Below are positions 46,677 through 55,024 of a stretch of DNA of 64,000 nucleotides, piece after piece. Under the pieces are notes generated by a model. That model worked only from the letters and a program-made list of their open reading frames with translations. It was not told the origin of the DNA and did not search any database. Location: positions 3,038,001-3,102,000 of the forward strand of contig NZ_JALRMO010000001.1 in the NCBI RefSeq assembly GCF_023276405.1, written 5' to 3'. A program made the translations under genes and the position numbers. Position 1 is the stretch's first letter. The number at the start of each line of letters is the position of its first letter. This stretch comes from Paenibacillus hamazuiensis. Its GTDB lineage: Bacteria > Bacillota > Bacilli > Paenibacillales > NBRC-103111.

Positions 46677-47462
46677 TCATGTATCTTGAAACAATTGAAC
46701 CTTCATTCTTCCAAGGGAACCTCTCAAACGCAAAATCGCTTTGGAATGAAGCTGGGATATTCTCGATGGCGATAAATTCATCACTTCGGCAATTTCACTT
46801 AAAGAAAGCTCCTCGTAATAAAACAGCGAAACAACCGTTCGCTCTTTTTCCGTCAAACGATCGATCGCCTTGGCCAACGTCTCCTTCAGAAAAAATTCGT
46901 TGACTTTATATTCGGGGTTTTTCGCCTTTTCATCGACCAATAATGAAAGTCTTGTTTCCGACTCCTCATCTTTGATCGGGTCGTCGATCGAGCAGATCGT
47001 CGTCACCGCGATATCCTGCACCATCTGCTGAAACTCGTTCTCGCTCACTTGAAGGTACGCGCTGATTTCCGCATCGGTGACGGAACGCAAATATTGCTGC
47101 TCCAGCTTTTGATAGGCGTCTTCGATTTTTTTCGCCTTCTCCCTTACCGAGCGCGGAACCCAGTCTCCTTGACGAAGCCCGTCGATAATCGCGCCGCGTA
47201 TCCGCCACGAGGCATAAGTCTCGAACTGAAGTCCCCGCTCGTAGTCGAACTTTTCGATCGCATCGATTAATCCCATTATACCATAACTGGTCAAATCATC
47301 CCTGGAAACATTTTTCGGCAGCCCGATAGCGAGCCGGCCGGATACGTAATCCACAAGAGGCAGATAGTTTTCAATCAACGCTTGTTTGGCTTCAAGCAAG
47401 CCGTGCTCCTTCCATTGCCGCCAAACGTCTATGTTAGCTAAATGCGATTTATTCGAAATCAT
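46677..47462 (-). CDS. sigD: RNA polymerase sigma factor SigD (FliA/WhiG family)
   Basis: The motility sigma factor. The 261-aa protein has region 2 (YLPLVDYVSGRLAIGLP, then SYGIMGLIDAIEKFDYERGLQFETYASWRIRGAIIDGLR), region 3 and region 4 (LTEKERTVVSLFYYEELSLSEIAEVMNLSPSRISQLHSKAILRLR). Start: ATG 47462 with GGTG nine bases upstream; an ATG at 47477 lies directly on the purine run and is less likely. Inside the fla/che operon between a small membrane protein and fapA. It would drive late motility genes elsewhere. Confidence 0.94.
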   Translation of the reverse strand: MISNKSHLANIDVWRQWKEHGLLEAKQALIENYLPLVDYVSGRLAIGLPKNVSRDDLTSYGIMGLIDAIEKFDYERGLQFETYASWRIRGAIIDGLRQGDWVPRSVREKAKKIEDAYQKLEQQYLRSVTDAEISAYLQVSENEFQQMVQDIAVTTICSIDDPIKDEESETRLSLLVDEKAKNPEYKVNEFFLKETLAKAIDRLTEKERTVVSLFYYEELSLSEIAEVMNLSPSRISQLHSKAILRLRGSLGRMKVQLFQDT

Positions 47463-47479
47463 GACTGAAATCACCATCC

Positions 47480-47911
47480 TTACTCTTCAGACATTTGACG
47501 TAAGGCCTTAGCCAAATCCTCTGGTTCCAGGTCTACATTTTTCTTAAGTTTGGGAGGGCTCAGCGGAGAAAATCCCGGGTCCTCCTCCTGCTCCGGCTTG
47601 GGCGAAAGATTGTCCTTCAGCATTTGATGAATCGAATCTTGTTCCTCCGGGGTTACAACATCCAAATTAACGCCTTTGCCGGCTTCGTCCGGGACACCTT
47701 CCCCGGATTCGTCTCCCGATTGGAATTTATTTAAACCAACGACGGTACCAAGCACCCAGCGGAATAAAAATACAAGCACGAATACCGTCACAAAGCCGTA
47801 CAAGCTTCGGAGCAGCGTCGTCGTCCAAATATTGCTGGAGAAGGAGAACAAAAACGTGCATATGAATGTAATAAAAGCTATTACTAGATTTAACCGAATC
47901 GATCCTATCAT
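47480..47911 (-). CDS. Small membrane protein between cheD and sigD, unknown
   Basis: A 143-aa protein with two N-terminal membrane helices (about 8-27 and 33-55) and an acidic, Pro-rich cytoplasmic tail (about 65-143) ending LEPEDLAKALRQMSEE, predicted helical. No family is recognised. It is tightly packed in the operon (3 bases after cheD, about 17 before sigD), which argues for a motility-linked role. B. subtilis has no gene at this place. Confidence 0.7.
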   Translation of the reverse strand: MIGSIRLNLVIAFITFICTFLFSFSSNIWTTTLLRSLYGFVTVFVLVFLFRWVLGTVVGLNKFQSGDESGEGVPDEAGKGVNLDVVTPEEQDSIHQMLKDNLSPKPEQEEDPGFSPLSPPKLKKNVDLEPEDLAKALRQMSEE

Positions 47912-47914
47912 CTT

Positions 47915-48409
47915 CTACAATTCCTTTACCCCTTGTTGTACGCTGCGTATGACCAGAATGCCGGTTTCACAATCAAATTCTATCGTTCTTCCGTAATTTG
48001 CGCCCGTATCTTCTGCAATAAGAGGAATAGAATAAGCCTTCAGCTGATCTTTGCACGATTCGACGTTTCTCGGTCCGATTCTCATGGTGTCGTTGTTTCC
48101 GGCAAAGGCGAACATTTGTGCTCCCCCTGCCATTTTGGCCTCCATCCGTGACTTGACGGCACCGAGCCCCACCATGCGGCGGATCAGTTCGGGAATCGCG
48201 GTATCGGCATATTTGGCGATATTCAGCGTTCCCTCCCTTGCGATGTCGGAGCTCGGCAGCATAACATGAGCCATTCCCGCCACTTTTGCCCTCGCGTCGT
48301 AAAGCGTTAAGCCTACACATGATCCGAGTCCTGTCGTTTTAAGCACACCGGTCATGTGTGCGACATTGAGGTCGGCCATTCCCACTTTGATGAGATTGTC
48401 TTGAATCAT
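47915..48409 (-). CDS. cheD: Chemoreceptor glutamine deamidase CheD
   Basis: CheD deamidates receptor glutamines and activates CheC. The 164-aa protein has the catalytic cysteine in TTGLGSCVGLTLYD (near residue 31) and histidine in GMAHVMLPSS (near 48). The ATG overlaps the cheC stop by four bases. Together with cheC, fliY and cheB it indicates the B. subtilis-style adaptation system. Confidence 0.95.
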   Translation of the reverse strand: MIQDNLIKVGMADLNVAHMTGVLKTTGLGSCVGLTLYDARAKVAGMAHVMLPSSDIAREGTLNIAKYADTAIPELIRRMVGLGAVKSRMEAKMAGGAQMFAFAGNNDTMRIGPRNVESCKDQLKAYSIPLIAEDTGANYGRTIEFDCETGILVIRSVQQGVKEL

Positions 48410-49026
48410 GGAGTGTGTACTCCCAAGGCTATAAATATTTTCTCAAACGACTCCGGATCCGGAATCAGGAAAAAGTGTCCTTCCACCGCGTCGTTGCCCT
48501 CGAGAAATTTCGTGTCGATCAGCAATGCCTGATCCCCCATTTGACCGAATTGGAGCAATCCATAGCTGAGAATGGCGCCGGCCATGTCGATAGCGAGGGA
48601 CGGCACCGTGGGAGACATGTTCAAATTTGTAAAATCCGCTAGCGATGTTAGGTAGGAGCCGGCCAAAATATTGCCGATTTCGCTTAGCGCCGAAAGTTCC
48701 ATTTCCGAGTAATTTTCCTCATCGACTACATCGAGCCCGACCAGATTTTTCAATAATCGTTTGGCGGAATCCTGGGTAAGGATAAAAAACAGGTTGCCCG
48801 GAGTTTCCCCTACAACACGCAGAAAAATCGCTATGACGATCTGCTCGCTTCCCCCGACGCTATCGGCAATCTCTTCGAATGGGACCATCCTCACCTTGGG
48901 AACGAGCATGTCCACCGGTTTGTCCAGCAGCTTGGACAAGGCCGTTGCAGCATGCCCGGCTCCGATGTTTCCGACTTCCTTCAGGACGTCCATTTGAAAT
49001 TCGGCAAATTGATTAAACGGCTCCAC
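48406..49026 (-). CDS. cheC: CheY-P phosphatase CheC
   Basis: Dephosphorylates CheY-P and binds CheD. The 206-aa protein has two phosphatase-type helices with E-x3-N spacing: DVLKEVGNIGAGHAATALSKLL (near residue 14) and LSALSEIGNILAGSYLTSL (near 110). No FliN domain follows, which separates it from FliY. Four-base gap to cheW, overlap with cheD. Confidence 0.95.
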   Translation of the reverse strand: MEPFNQFAEFQMDVLKEVGNIGAGHAATALSKLLDKPVDMLVPKVRMVPFEEIADSVGGSEQIVIAIFLRVVGETPGNLFFILTQDSAKRLLKNLVGLDVVDEENYSEMELSALSEIGNILAGSYLTSLADFTNLNMSPTVPSLAIDMAGAILSYGLLQFGQMGDQALLIDTKFLEGNDAVEGHFFLIPDPESFEKIFIALGVHTP

Positions 49027-49030
49027 GTCT

Positions 49031-49492
49031 CTACTCCTCTAAATGTTCTAATTGGATGATTTCGCTTTTGTTCAGTACCTCTGACAAATTGAGCAGAATG
49101 AGCAGACGATCGTCCGCAATCTTCGCAATGCCGCGCAAATATTTGGCCTTGATGCCGCCGACGATCTCCGGCGGATTTTCGATCGCGTCGGAATCGACAT
49201 CGATGACGTCATTGGCCGAATCGACGATCATACCGACCTCGATATCCCCTACCGCAACGATAATAATACGCGTATTATCCGTGTACTCGGCTTCGGCAAA
49301 CCCGAACCGTCCGCGCAAATCGATCACGGGAACGACGACACCGCGCAGATTGATAACCCCTTTGATAAACTCCGGCGTTTTCGGCACGCGGGTCATCGGC
49401 ATCATTCTTTCGATCGTGCGTACTTTCTCCACCTCAATCCCATATTCCTCATGAGCCAGAGCAAATACGATGACTTTTAATTCTTCTCCCAT
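49031..49492 (-). CDS. cheW: Chemotaxis coupling protein CheW
   Basis: Couples receptors to CheA. The 153-aa protein has the SH3-like CheW fold with ALAHEEYGIEVEKVRTIERMMPMTRVPKTPEFIKGVINLRGVVVPVIDLRGRFG. Its ATG follows GGAGG, and that site is the direct continuation of a hairpin unit shared with the gene at 17453. cheA ends 54 bases upstream. Confidence 0.96.
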   Translation of the reverse strand: MGEELKVIVFALAHEEYGIEVEKVRTIERMMPMTRVPKTPEFIKGVINLRGVVVPVIDLRGRFGFAEAEYTDNTRIIIVAVGDIEVGMIVDSANDVIDVDSDAIENPPEIVGGIKAKYLRGIAKIADDRLLILLNLSEVLNKSEIIQLEHLEE

Positions 49493-49507
49493 GGTCGGAC
49501 CTCCTAA

Positions 49508-49543
49508 GAGCTTTTTTGCGCCAGCAAAAAAGCTGGCTTCGTG
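49508..49543 (-). repeat. Single hairpin unit upstream of cheW
   Basis: On the minus strand ACGAAGCCAGCTTTTTTGC-TGGC-GCAAAAAAGCTC leads into CTTAGGAGG. It can form AGCTTTTTTGC/GCAAAAAAGCT or GCCAGC/GCTGGC, but not both. It matches the tandem units at 17471-17593 both in sequence and in its contact with the ribosome site. Confidence 0.8.
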
Positions 49544-49545
49544 TA

Positions 49546-51603
49546 TTACTTAATCAAAGCGTTCGTATCGACAATCAGCGCCACTTGCCCGTCTCCTAAA
49601 ATCGTCGCGCCGGAAATGGCAAACAAGTTCGTCAAATATTTGCCCAGCGACTTCAAAACAATTTCCTGCTGGCCGATGAACTCGTCGACGGTCAGTGCGG
49701 CAAGCTTTTCCCCCTTGCGGATCACCACCATCTGCATTTCCGCGGACGATTCGCGGGCTTCCGCCGATTGCGGAACGTCGAACACTTGTGCCGTATCGAC
49801 AAGCGGAATCACGCTGCTGCGGAAATTGACCATCTTGTTGCCGTGCACTTGACGGATTTGATCTTGCTTGACCGCCGCCGTCTCCACAATGGAGGAAAGC
49901 GGGATCGCATATTTCTCGGGTCCGAGCCGCACGAGCATCGCCGAGATGATCGATAAGGTCAGCGGCAGCTGCACGGAAAACTTCGTGCCGCGCCCCAACT
50001 GGGATTGTACGTGCACGCGGCCGCCCAAGCTTTCGATTTTCGTTTTCACGACATCGAGCCCTACTCCCCGGCCGGAAATATCGGAAATTTTATCGGCCGT
50101 GCTGAAGCCGGATGCAAACAGCAGCTGGTACACTTCTTCATCCGCTAGTTTCGGAGCCTGATCCTGAGTAACAACGCCGTTTTTCACCGCCGTTTTCAAT
50201 ACCTTCTCGCGGTTGATGCCCCGTCCGTCGTCCTCAATCTCAATGAAAACGTGGTTCCCGCTATGGAAGGCACGCAGCCATACGGAACCGGTTTCCGGTT
50301 TGCCGGCGGCAATGCGGTCAGCCGGCGGCTCTACGCCGTGATCCACGGAGTTGCGCAGCAAATGGACGAGCGGATCGCCGATTTCATCGACGACCGTCCG
50401 GTCAAGCTCCGTATCGGCGCCGGTGATGACCAAATCTATTTTTTTGTCGAGCGTCTTGGCGACGTCGCGAACCATTCTCGGGAAACGGTTGAATACCGTA
50501 TCGACCGGAACCATCCGCAGCTTCATGACGATGCTCTGCAGGTCGCTGCTTACGCGCGTCATATGCTCGACCGTTTCTATCAAATCGTTTCGGCGAATCT
50601 CGCTTGCGAGCTGTTCCAGCCGAACTCTGTCGATGAGCAGTTCACTGAACAAGTTCATCAGCGCATCGAGACGCTCAATATCGACGCGGATCGTGCGGTT
50701 TGCCACAGGCGCTCCTTGACCTGCGGCTTTTGCCGGAGCCGCGTCTTTTTTGGCGGCGGCCGGTTCGGAGGTTGCCGGAGCAGCTGCCGATGCGGCGGCA
50801 GTTTCTGCGGCAGCGGGAGCCTGCGCTTTTTGCATGTCGGCCAAATATTGCTCCGTGATCGGAACGACTTTGACCGTTTCAATCTCCGAAACGCTGCCGA
50901 TTTGCTTTTCGAGATCGGCTTGATTCAGTTGGGAGATGTAGTAAACGGAAAATGATTTCTCAAATTTTTCCTGTTCGATGTCTTCGACAGGCGGAGTCGC
51001 TTTAATCACTTCGCCGTTCCGTTCCAGCACGTCAAACACCATGTACGCTCGAGCCGCCTTTAAGACGCAATCGTCGCGCACCGCCACGTCCACGTGAAAT
51101 ACCATGTGCCCGCCTTCGATGGACTGGCTGATGACCGAAATTTGAAATTCGTCCAGATCCGCCGTTTTCCCGGCCGCAGCTTGGGCCGCAGGCGCAGCGG
51201 CCGCTGCGCCGCCCTTTGCATAATCGCCGGTCACGATCGATTTCAGAGCGGCTACAATGTCCCGCACATCGGCTTTACCCGTACCGCCCTGAATGATGTC
51301 ATCAACCATGGATTCCAGCGAGTCCAAGCTTTTGAACAAGCAATCGAAAATAAACGGGTTCATCTCCGTCTTATGATTCCGCACCAGATCTAGCACGTTT
51401 TCCATCTCGTGGGTAAGCGAAGCGAGATCCTCGAAGCCCATCGTAGCCGACATTCCTTTTAACGTGTGGGCCGAACGGAAAATGTTTTGGACGATAGAAA
51501 TATCCTGCGGACTGCTTTCCAAGCTGAGCAGGTTTTCGTTCATCGCTTGAAGATGGTCTCTGGATTCGTCGATAAACATCGAAAGGTATTGATTCAATTC
51601 CAA
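49546..51603 (-). CDS. cheA: Chemotaxis histidine kinase CheA
   Basis: Autophosphorylates in response to receptor state and feeds CheY and CheB. The 685-aa protein has the Hpt domain (HTLKGMSATMGF, His near residue 45), a P2 CheY-binding domain (about 155-260), an Ala/Pro linker, the dimerisation and HATPase domains (LLRNSVDHGVE, DDGRGI, GRGVGLDVVK) and a C-terminal CheW-like domain. The likely start is TTG at 51603, six bases after GGAGGTG; the ATG at 51618 overlaps that ribosome site. Confidence 0.95.
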   Translation of the reverse strand: MELNQYLSMFIDESRDHLQAMNENLLSLESSPQDISIVQNIFRSAHTLKGMSATMGFEDLASLTHEMENVLDLVRNHKTEMNPFIFDCLFKSLDSLESMVDDIIQGGTGKADVRDIVAALKSIVTGDYAKGGAAAAAPAAQAAAGKTADLDEFQISVISQSIEGGHMVFHVDVAVRDDCVLKAARAYMVFDVLERNGEVIKATPPVEDIEQEKFEKSFSVYYISQLNQADLEKQIGSVSEIETVKVVPITEQYLADMQKAQAPAAAETAAASAAAPATSEPAAAKKDAAPAKAAGQGAPVANRTIRVDIERLDALMNLFSELLIDRVRLEQLASEIRRNDLIETVEHMTRVSSDLQSIVMKLRMVPVDTVFNRFPRMVRDVAKTLDKKIDLVITGADTELDRTVVDEIGDPLVHLLRNSVDHGVEPPADRIAAGKPETGSVWLRAFHSGNHVFIEIEDDGRGINREKVLKTAVKNGVVTQDQAPKLADEEVYQLLFASGFSTADKISDISGRGVGLDVVKTKIESLGGRVHVQSQLGRGTKFSVQLPLTLSIISAMLVRLGPEKYAIPLSSIVETAAVKQDQIRQVHGNKMVNFRSSVIPLVDTAQVFDVPQSAEARESSAEMQMVVIRKGEKLAALTVDEFIGQQEIVLKSLGKYLTNLFAISGATILGDGQVALIVDTNALIK

Positions 51604-51670
51604 AACGTACACCTCCATAATTATGCAAATATGTATGCCCGAGAGCTGCGGACGGCGGCTCTCCCCTAAC

Positions 51671-52738
51671 TTAGTTCATAACCGCCTTGACCAGACGAGG
51701 TGCGATACCTTGCTGAGGCAGTATGTCGGTCACGCAGCCCAGCTCTACTGCGGCGCGGGGCATCCCGTACACCACGCAGGTTTCTTCGGACTCGGCAATC
51801 GTCGTTACGGCCCCTGCCCGTTTTAACGCCTCCATCCCCTTCGCTCCGTCGCTGCCCATGCCGGTCATCAGTACAATGTGACGCTGCAGCTCTTTTAGAG
51901 GAAGCAAAGATTCGAACAGCATGTCGACGGACGGGCGATGGCCCGATCTCGGCTCGTCCTTAGTAAGACGGATCTTGTAGCCCTTACCATGCTCGCGGAC
52001 AACGACCATATGCATGCCGCCGGGAGCTACGTAAGCCCACCCGCTTCTTAAAGGCAGCCCATCTTCCGCTTCCATTACATGAATCGGGGAGATCGAATCA
52101 AGCCTCTGTGACAACGATTTTGTAAAATTGGGAGGCATATGCTGGACGACCACGATCGGTGCCGGAAAATTTGCCGGTATTTGTGAGAGCACCTGATGAA
52201 GCGCGCGCGGTCCTCCGGTCGATGTTCCGATCGCAACGAGGTGTGAAAACGTTGCGGCCGCACCCGCTTCCGCTTTTTTAAATATCGGGGCGGCGGCCGC
52301 CGCATGCGTCGCGATCGGAGCGGACATTTTCCTCGCATTCGTTTTCACGGCCATTCTCAGCTTCTCAAGGAGCGAATCGCGAACCTTGTAAATATCCAGC
52401 GAAACCGATCCGGAAGGTTTAGTGATAAAATCGACGGCCCCCCATTCCAGAGCGCGAATCGTTTCCACTGCACCTTCCTGAGTCAAGCTGCTCAGCATGA
52501 TGACCGGCGTCGGATGGTTCGCCATGATGCTGCGAAGCGCTTCCAGCCCGTTCATCTCCGGCATTTCCACATCCATGGTGATCACATGCGGATTCAGCAG
52601 CTTCGTTTTCTCGACCGCTTCTTTGCCGTTTTTGGCCGTATCGACCACGCGAAATTCAGGATCTTGCGAGATCAGATCGGAAATCATTTTGCGCATAAAC
52701 ACGGAATCGTCCACGACTAGAACATTATATTGTGACAT
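51671..52738 (-). CDS. cheB: Receptor methylesterase/deamidase CheB
   Basis: The 355-aa response regulator has a receiver domain (VVDDSVFMRKM, phospho-Asp in ITMDVEMPEMNGLEAL) and a C-terminal methylesterase domain with catalytic Ser in GTSTGGPRAL, His in VVQHMPPNFT and Asp in MTGMGSDGAKG. It removes methyl groups from receptors when phosphorylated by CheA. Located between flhG and cheA; cheR is not in the window. Confidence 0.96.
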   Translation of the reverse strand: MSQYNVLVVDDSVFMRKMISDLISQDPEFRVVDTAKNGKEAVEKTKLLNPHVITMDVEMPEMNGLEALRSIMANHPTPVIMLSSLTQEGAVETIRALEWGAVDFITKPSGSVSLDIYKVRDSLLEKLRMAVKTNARKMSAPIATHAAAAAPIFKKAEAGAAATFSHLVAIGTSTGGPRALHQVLSQIPANFPAPIVVVQHMPPNFTKSLSQRLDSISPIHVMEAEDGLPLRSGWAYVAPGGMHMVVVREHGKGYKIRLTKDEPRSGHRPSVDMLFESLLPLKELQRHIVLMTGMGSDGAKGMEALKRAGAVTTIAESEETCVVYGMPRAAVELGCVTDILPQQGIAPRLVKAVMN

Positions 52739-52812
52739 TGGCTCAACTCCTTTGCGGTGTCGTACCCACAGATCTGATCGGGTCAGATCGGACTGACCGT
52801 CAAATTTTGGTG

Positions 52813-53685
52813 TTATTGCTTCAAAAGTCGCATCATCTTGTTTATAAACCCTTTAACGGCTCCCGTATTCGGTTCCGACACCTGCTGCTTGGCAATAAAT
52901 GTATCGACGAGCTCTTGAATCCCTTTGGCGGCCGGCGAGTTCGGAAAGGCTATCGTAAAAGGAACTTGCTTTTTTACCGCTTTGGAGACGCTGCTGTCAT
53001 CCTCGACGAAGCCGAGTGTAGGTATATCCAGCTGCAGAAATTGCTTGGCCACCAGGCTGATTTTATCTGCCGTTTGCTTGCCTTCCTTGTAATCGGCCAC
53101 CCGATTGACGACAAGCTTGAAATTCACTTTATAGTCCATCGAATTGACCATCTTGATGATTGCATAAGCGTCCGTAATGGAGGTTGGTTCCGGCGTCGTG
53201 ACGACGATCGCTTCCTCTGCGGCCAAAATGAATTTCAGCGTTTCCTTGGACAAACCCGCTCCGGTATCGAATATGATAAAATCGACATGACCGTTTAACT
53301 GGTTTACCTGATCCGCAAAGTAATTGATGTCATCTTCACTGAGCCGGATCAGATCGTTAAAGCCTGAGCCGCCGGCAATAAACAACAGGTCGTTGTAGCC
53401 GGTTTGCACGATTTCCCAAATCGTCTTTTCTTTTTTCAGCAAATGGTACAAATTGTATTTAGGGGATATCCCCATCAGCACATCAATGTTGGCAAGACCG
53501 ATATCGGCATCAAAGACGAGCACCTTATAACCTCTGGCTTGCAGCGTCAGGGCAAAGTTAAGCGTAAAGTTCGACTTGCCCACACCGCCTTTCCCGCTTG
53601 TTACCGTGATGATTCTGGTTGTCTTGGCAGGTGTTTCACCCAGCGATTGAACGAGGTTCCGCAGACCTTGTGCCTGATCATTCAT
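52813..53685 (-). CDS. flhG: Flagellar number regulator FlhG (MinD/ParA-like ATPase)
   Basis: The 290-aa protein has the deviant Walker A GKGGVGKSN (near residue 30), FDADIGLANIDVLMG and FDTGAGLS. It stimulates the GTPase of FlhF and controls the number and position of flagella. ATG 53685 (MNDQAQG) follows GGAGG by 9 bases and overlaps flhF by 8 bases. Confidence 0.94.
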   Translation of the reverse strand: MNDQAQGLRNLVQSLGETPAKTTRIITVTSGKGGVGKSNFTLNFALTLQARGYKVLVFDADIGLANIDVLMGISPKYNLYHLLKKEKTIWEIVQTGYNDLLFIAGGSGFNDLIRLSEDDINYFADQVNQLNGHVDFIIFDTGAGLSKETLKFILAAEEAIVVTTPEPTSITDAYAIIKMVNSMDYKVNFKLVVNRVADYKEGKQTADKISLVAKQFLQLDIPTLGFVEDDSSVSKAVKKQVPFTIAFPNSPAAKGIQELVDTFIAKQQVSEPNTGAVKGFINKMMRLLKQ

Positions 53686-55024
53686 TGCTGTGTTCCTCCA
53701 ATAGCTGATCAATGATTTGCATTTCGTCCACTTCGATGATGTCATCCGGCACGCTTTGCCCATTGGTCACATAGGAAAGCTGCAAACCGAAATCTTTCAC
53801 AATATTTACAATAGCCCCGTAAGAGTCCGTTTCGTCCATTTTGGTGAACAAGACTTTGTCGAGTTTAAACTTCGAGAAATTGCCCGCTATGGCTTTCATG
53901 TCCTTGTATTTCGTCGTCAAGCTGAGCGCAAGAAACGTTTCGCTGGCCCCTTTGCTCTGCAGGAGGGCGTTGAGCTCGGATACATACATTTCATTGCGAA
54001 AATTGCGACCGGCCGTGTCCATGAAAATGATGTCCCGATCCTCAAGCTGCTTGAACGCTTTGGTCAAATCCTGCGGAGAAAATACGACCTCCAGCGGAAC
54101 GTTCAAAATCGTCGCATACGTCCTAAGTTGGTCCACGGCGGCAATCCGATAGGTGTCCGAAGTAATAAACCCGACTTTACGTTGATATTTGAGCACCTGC
54201 TCTGCGGCCAGCTTGGCGATTGTCGTCGTTTTTCCTACACCGGTAGGACCGACGAAATGGGCCACCTTCGTTTCCGGAGCGATATGTTTGCTTCGGCTGG
54301 ACTTTAACAGGTCCATGAGCTGGCGACGGACGGAGTCAACTGCAAACGTCTCCGTGATTTCCGCTCCGCCCTGCTCCTCGGCTTCCGCTTGCACCCGCTC
54401 GATCAATTGCTGCACGATCATCGGTTCCACTTCTTGCGCAAGAAGTCTTTCCTCCAGAGTCTGCAAGGCCGGGGGCAGCTTGGACACCACTTTTTGCTGA
54501 TGAGACAGCTTGAACATCATTTCCTTCATTTGCTTGATTTCTTCGAGCAGAGCATCCTCCCGGGGCATGCCCGCGGACACGGCCGGCGCAGGAGATGACG
54601 TTATGGGAGCGGCGGCAAGCGTCTCCGGCGGAGCCTGCTTGGGAGCAGCTTGTACGAACGTTTCGTGTTTATCCTCTCCGGTCTTGGGCAGATCTTCGTC
54701 AAGCAATGCAACCTGAGCTGAAGCCGGAGCCGTTTGCGATTTTTTCATCGCCGCCGCATACGGATTCATCCCTTGCGGTATGGCCGGCCTGGGCGCAGCG
54801 CTCGCTTTGGATGAGGCCGTCGAAGCGGAGGCTCCTCCCGTGGGCGATGACACGGAACTGTCCGTAGCGGCAATCACTTCAATCTTTTTCTTTGCGAAAA
54901 AACCGAGAAATCCCCCCGAGCGCACTTCTTTCGTATTTAAAATAACCGCGTCTTTTCCGAGATCCGTTCTGATTTTCTGGAGCGCATCCGGCATTGAATC
55001 AACTACGTAGCGCTTTACCCTCAT
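53678..55024 (-). CDS. flhF: Flagellar biosynthesis GTPase FlhF
   Basis: SRP-type GTPase that places the flagellar base. The 448-aa protein has an N-terminal B domain (about 1-150, low-complexity Ala/Pro part), the N domain and the G domain with GPTGVGKTTT near residue 258, DTAGR and TKMDET. Overlaps flhA by four bases (ATGA). Confidence 0.95.
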   Translation of the reverse strand: MRVKRYVVDSMPDALQKIRTDLGKDAVILNTKEVRSGGFLGFFAKKKIEVIAATDSSVSSPTGGASASTASSKASAAPRPAIPQGMNPYAAAMKKSQTAPASAQVALLDEDLPKTGEDKHETFVQAAPKQAPPETLAAAPITSSPAPAVSAGMPREDALLEEIKQMKEMMFKLSHQQKVVSKLPPALQTLEERLLAQEVEPMIVQQLIERVQAEAEEQGGAEITETFAVDSVRRQLMDLLKSSRSKHIAPETKVAHFVGPTGVGKTTTIAKLAAEQVLKYQRKVGFITSDTYRIAAVDQLRTYATILNVPLEVVFSPQDLTKAFKQLEDRDIIFMDTAGRNFRNEMYVSELNALLQSKGASETFLALSLTTKYKDMKAIAGNFSKFKLDKVLFTKMDETDSYGAIVNIVKDFGLQLSYVTNGQSVPDDIIEVDEMQIIDQLLEEHSNE

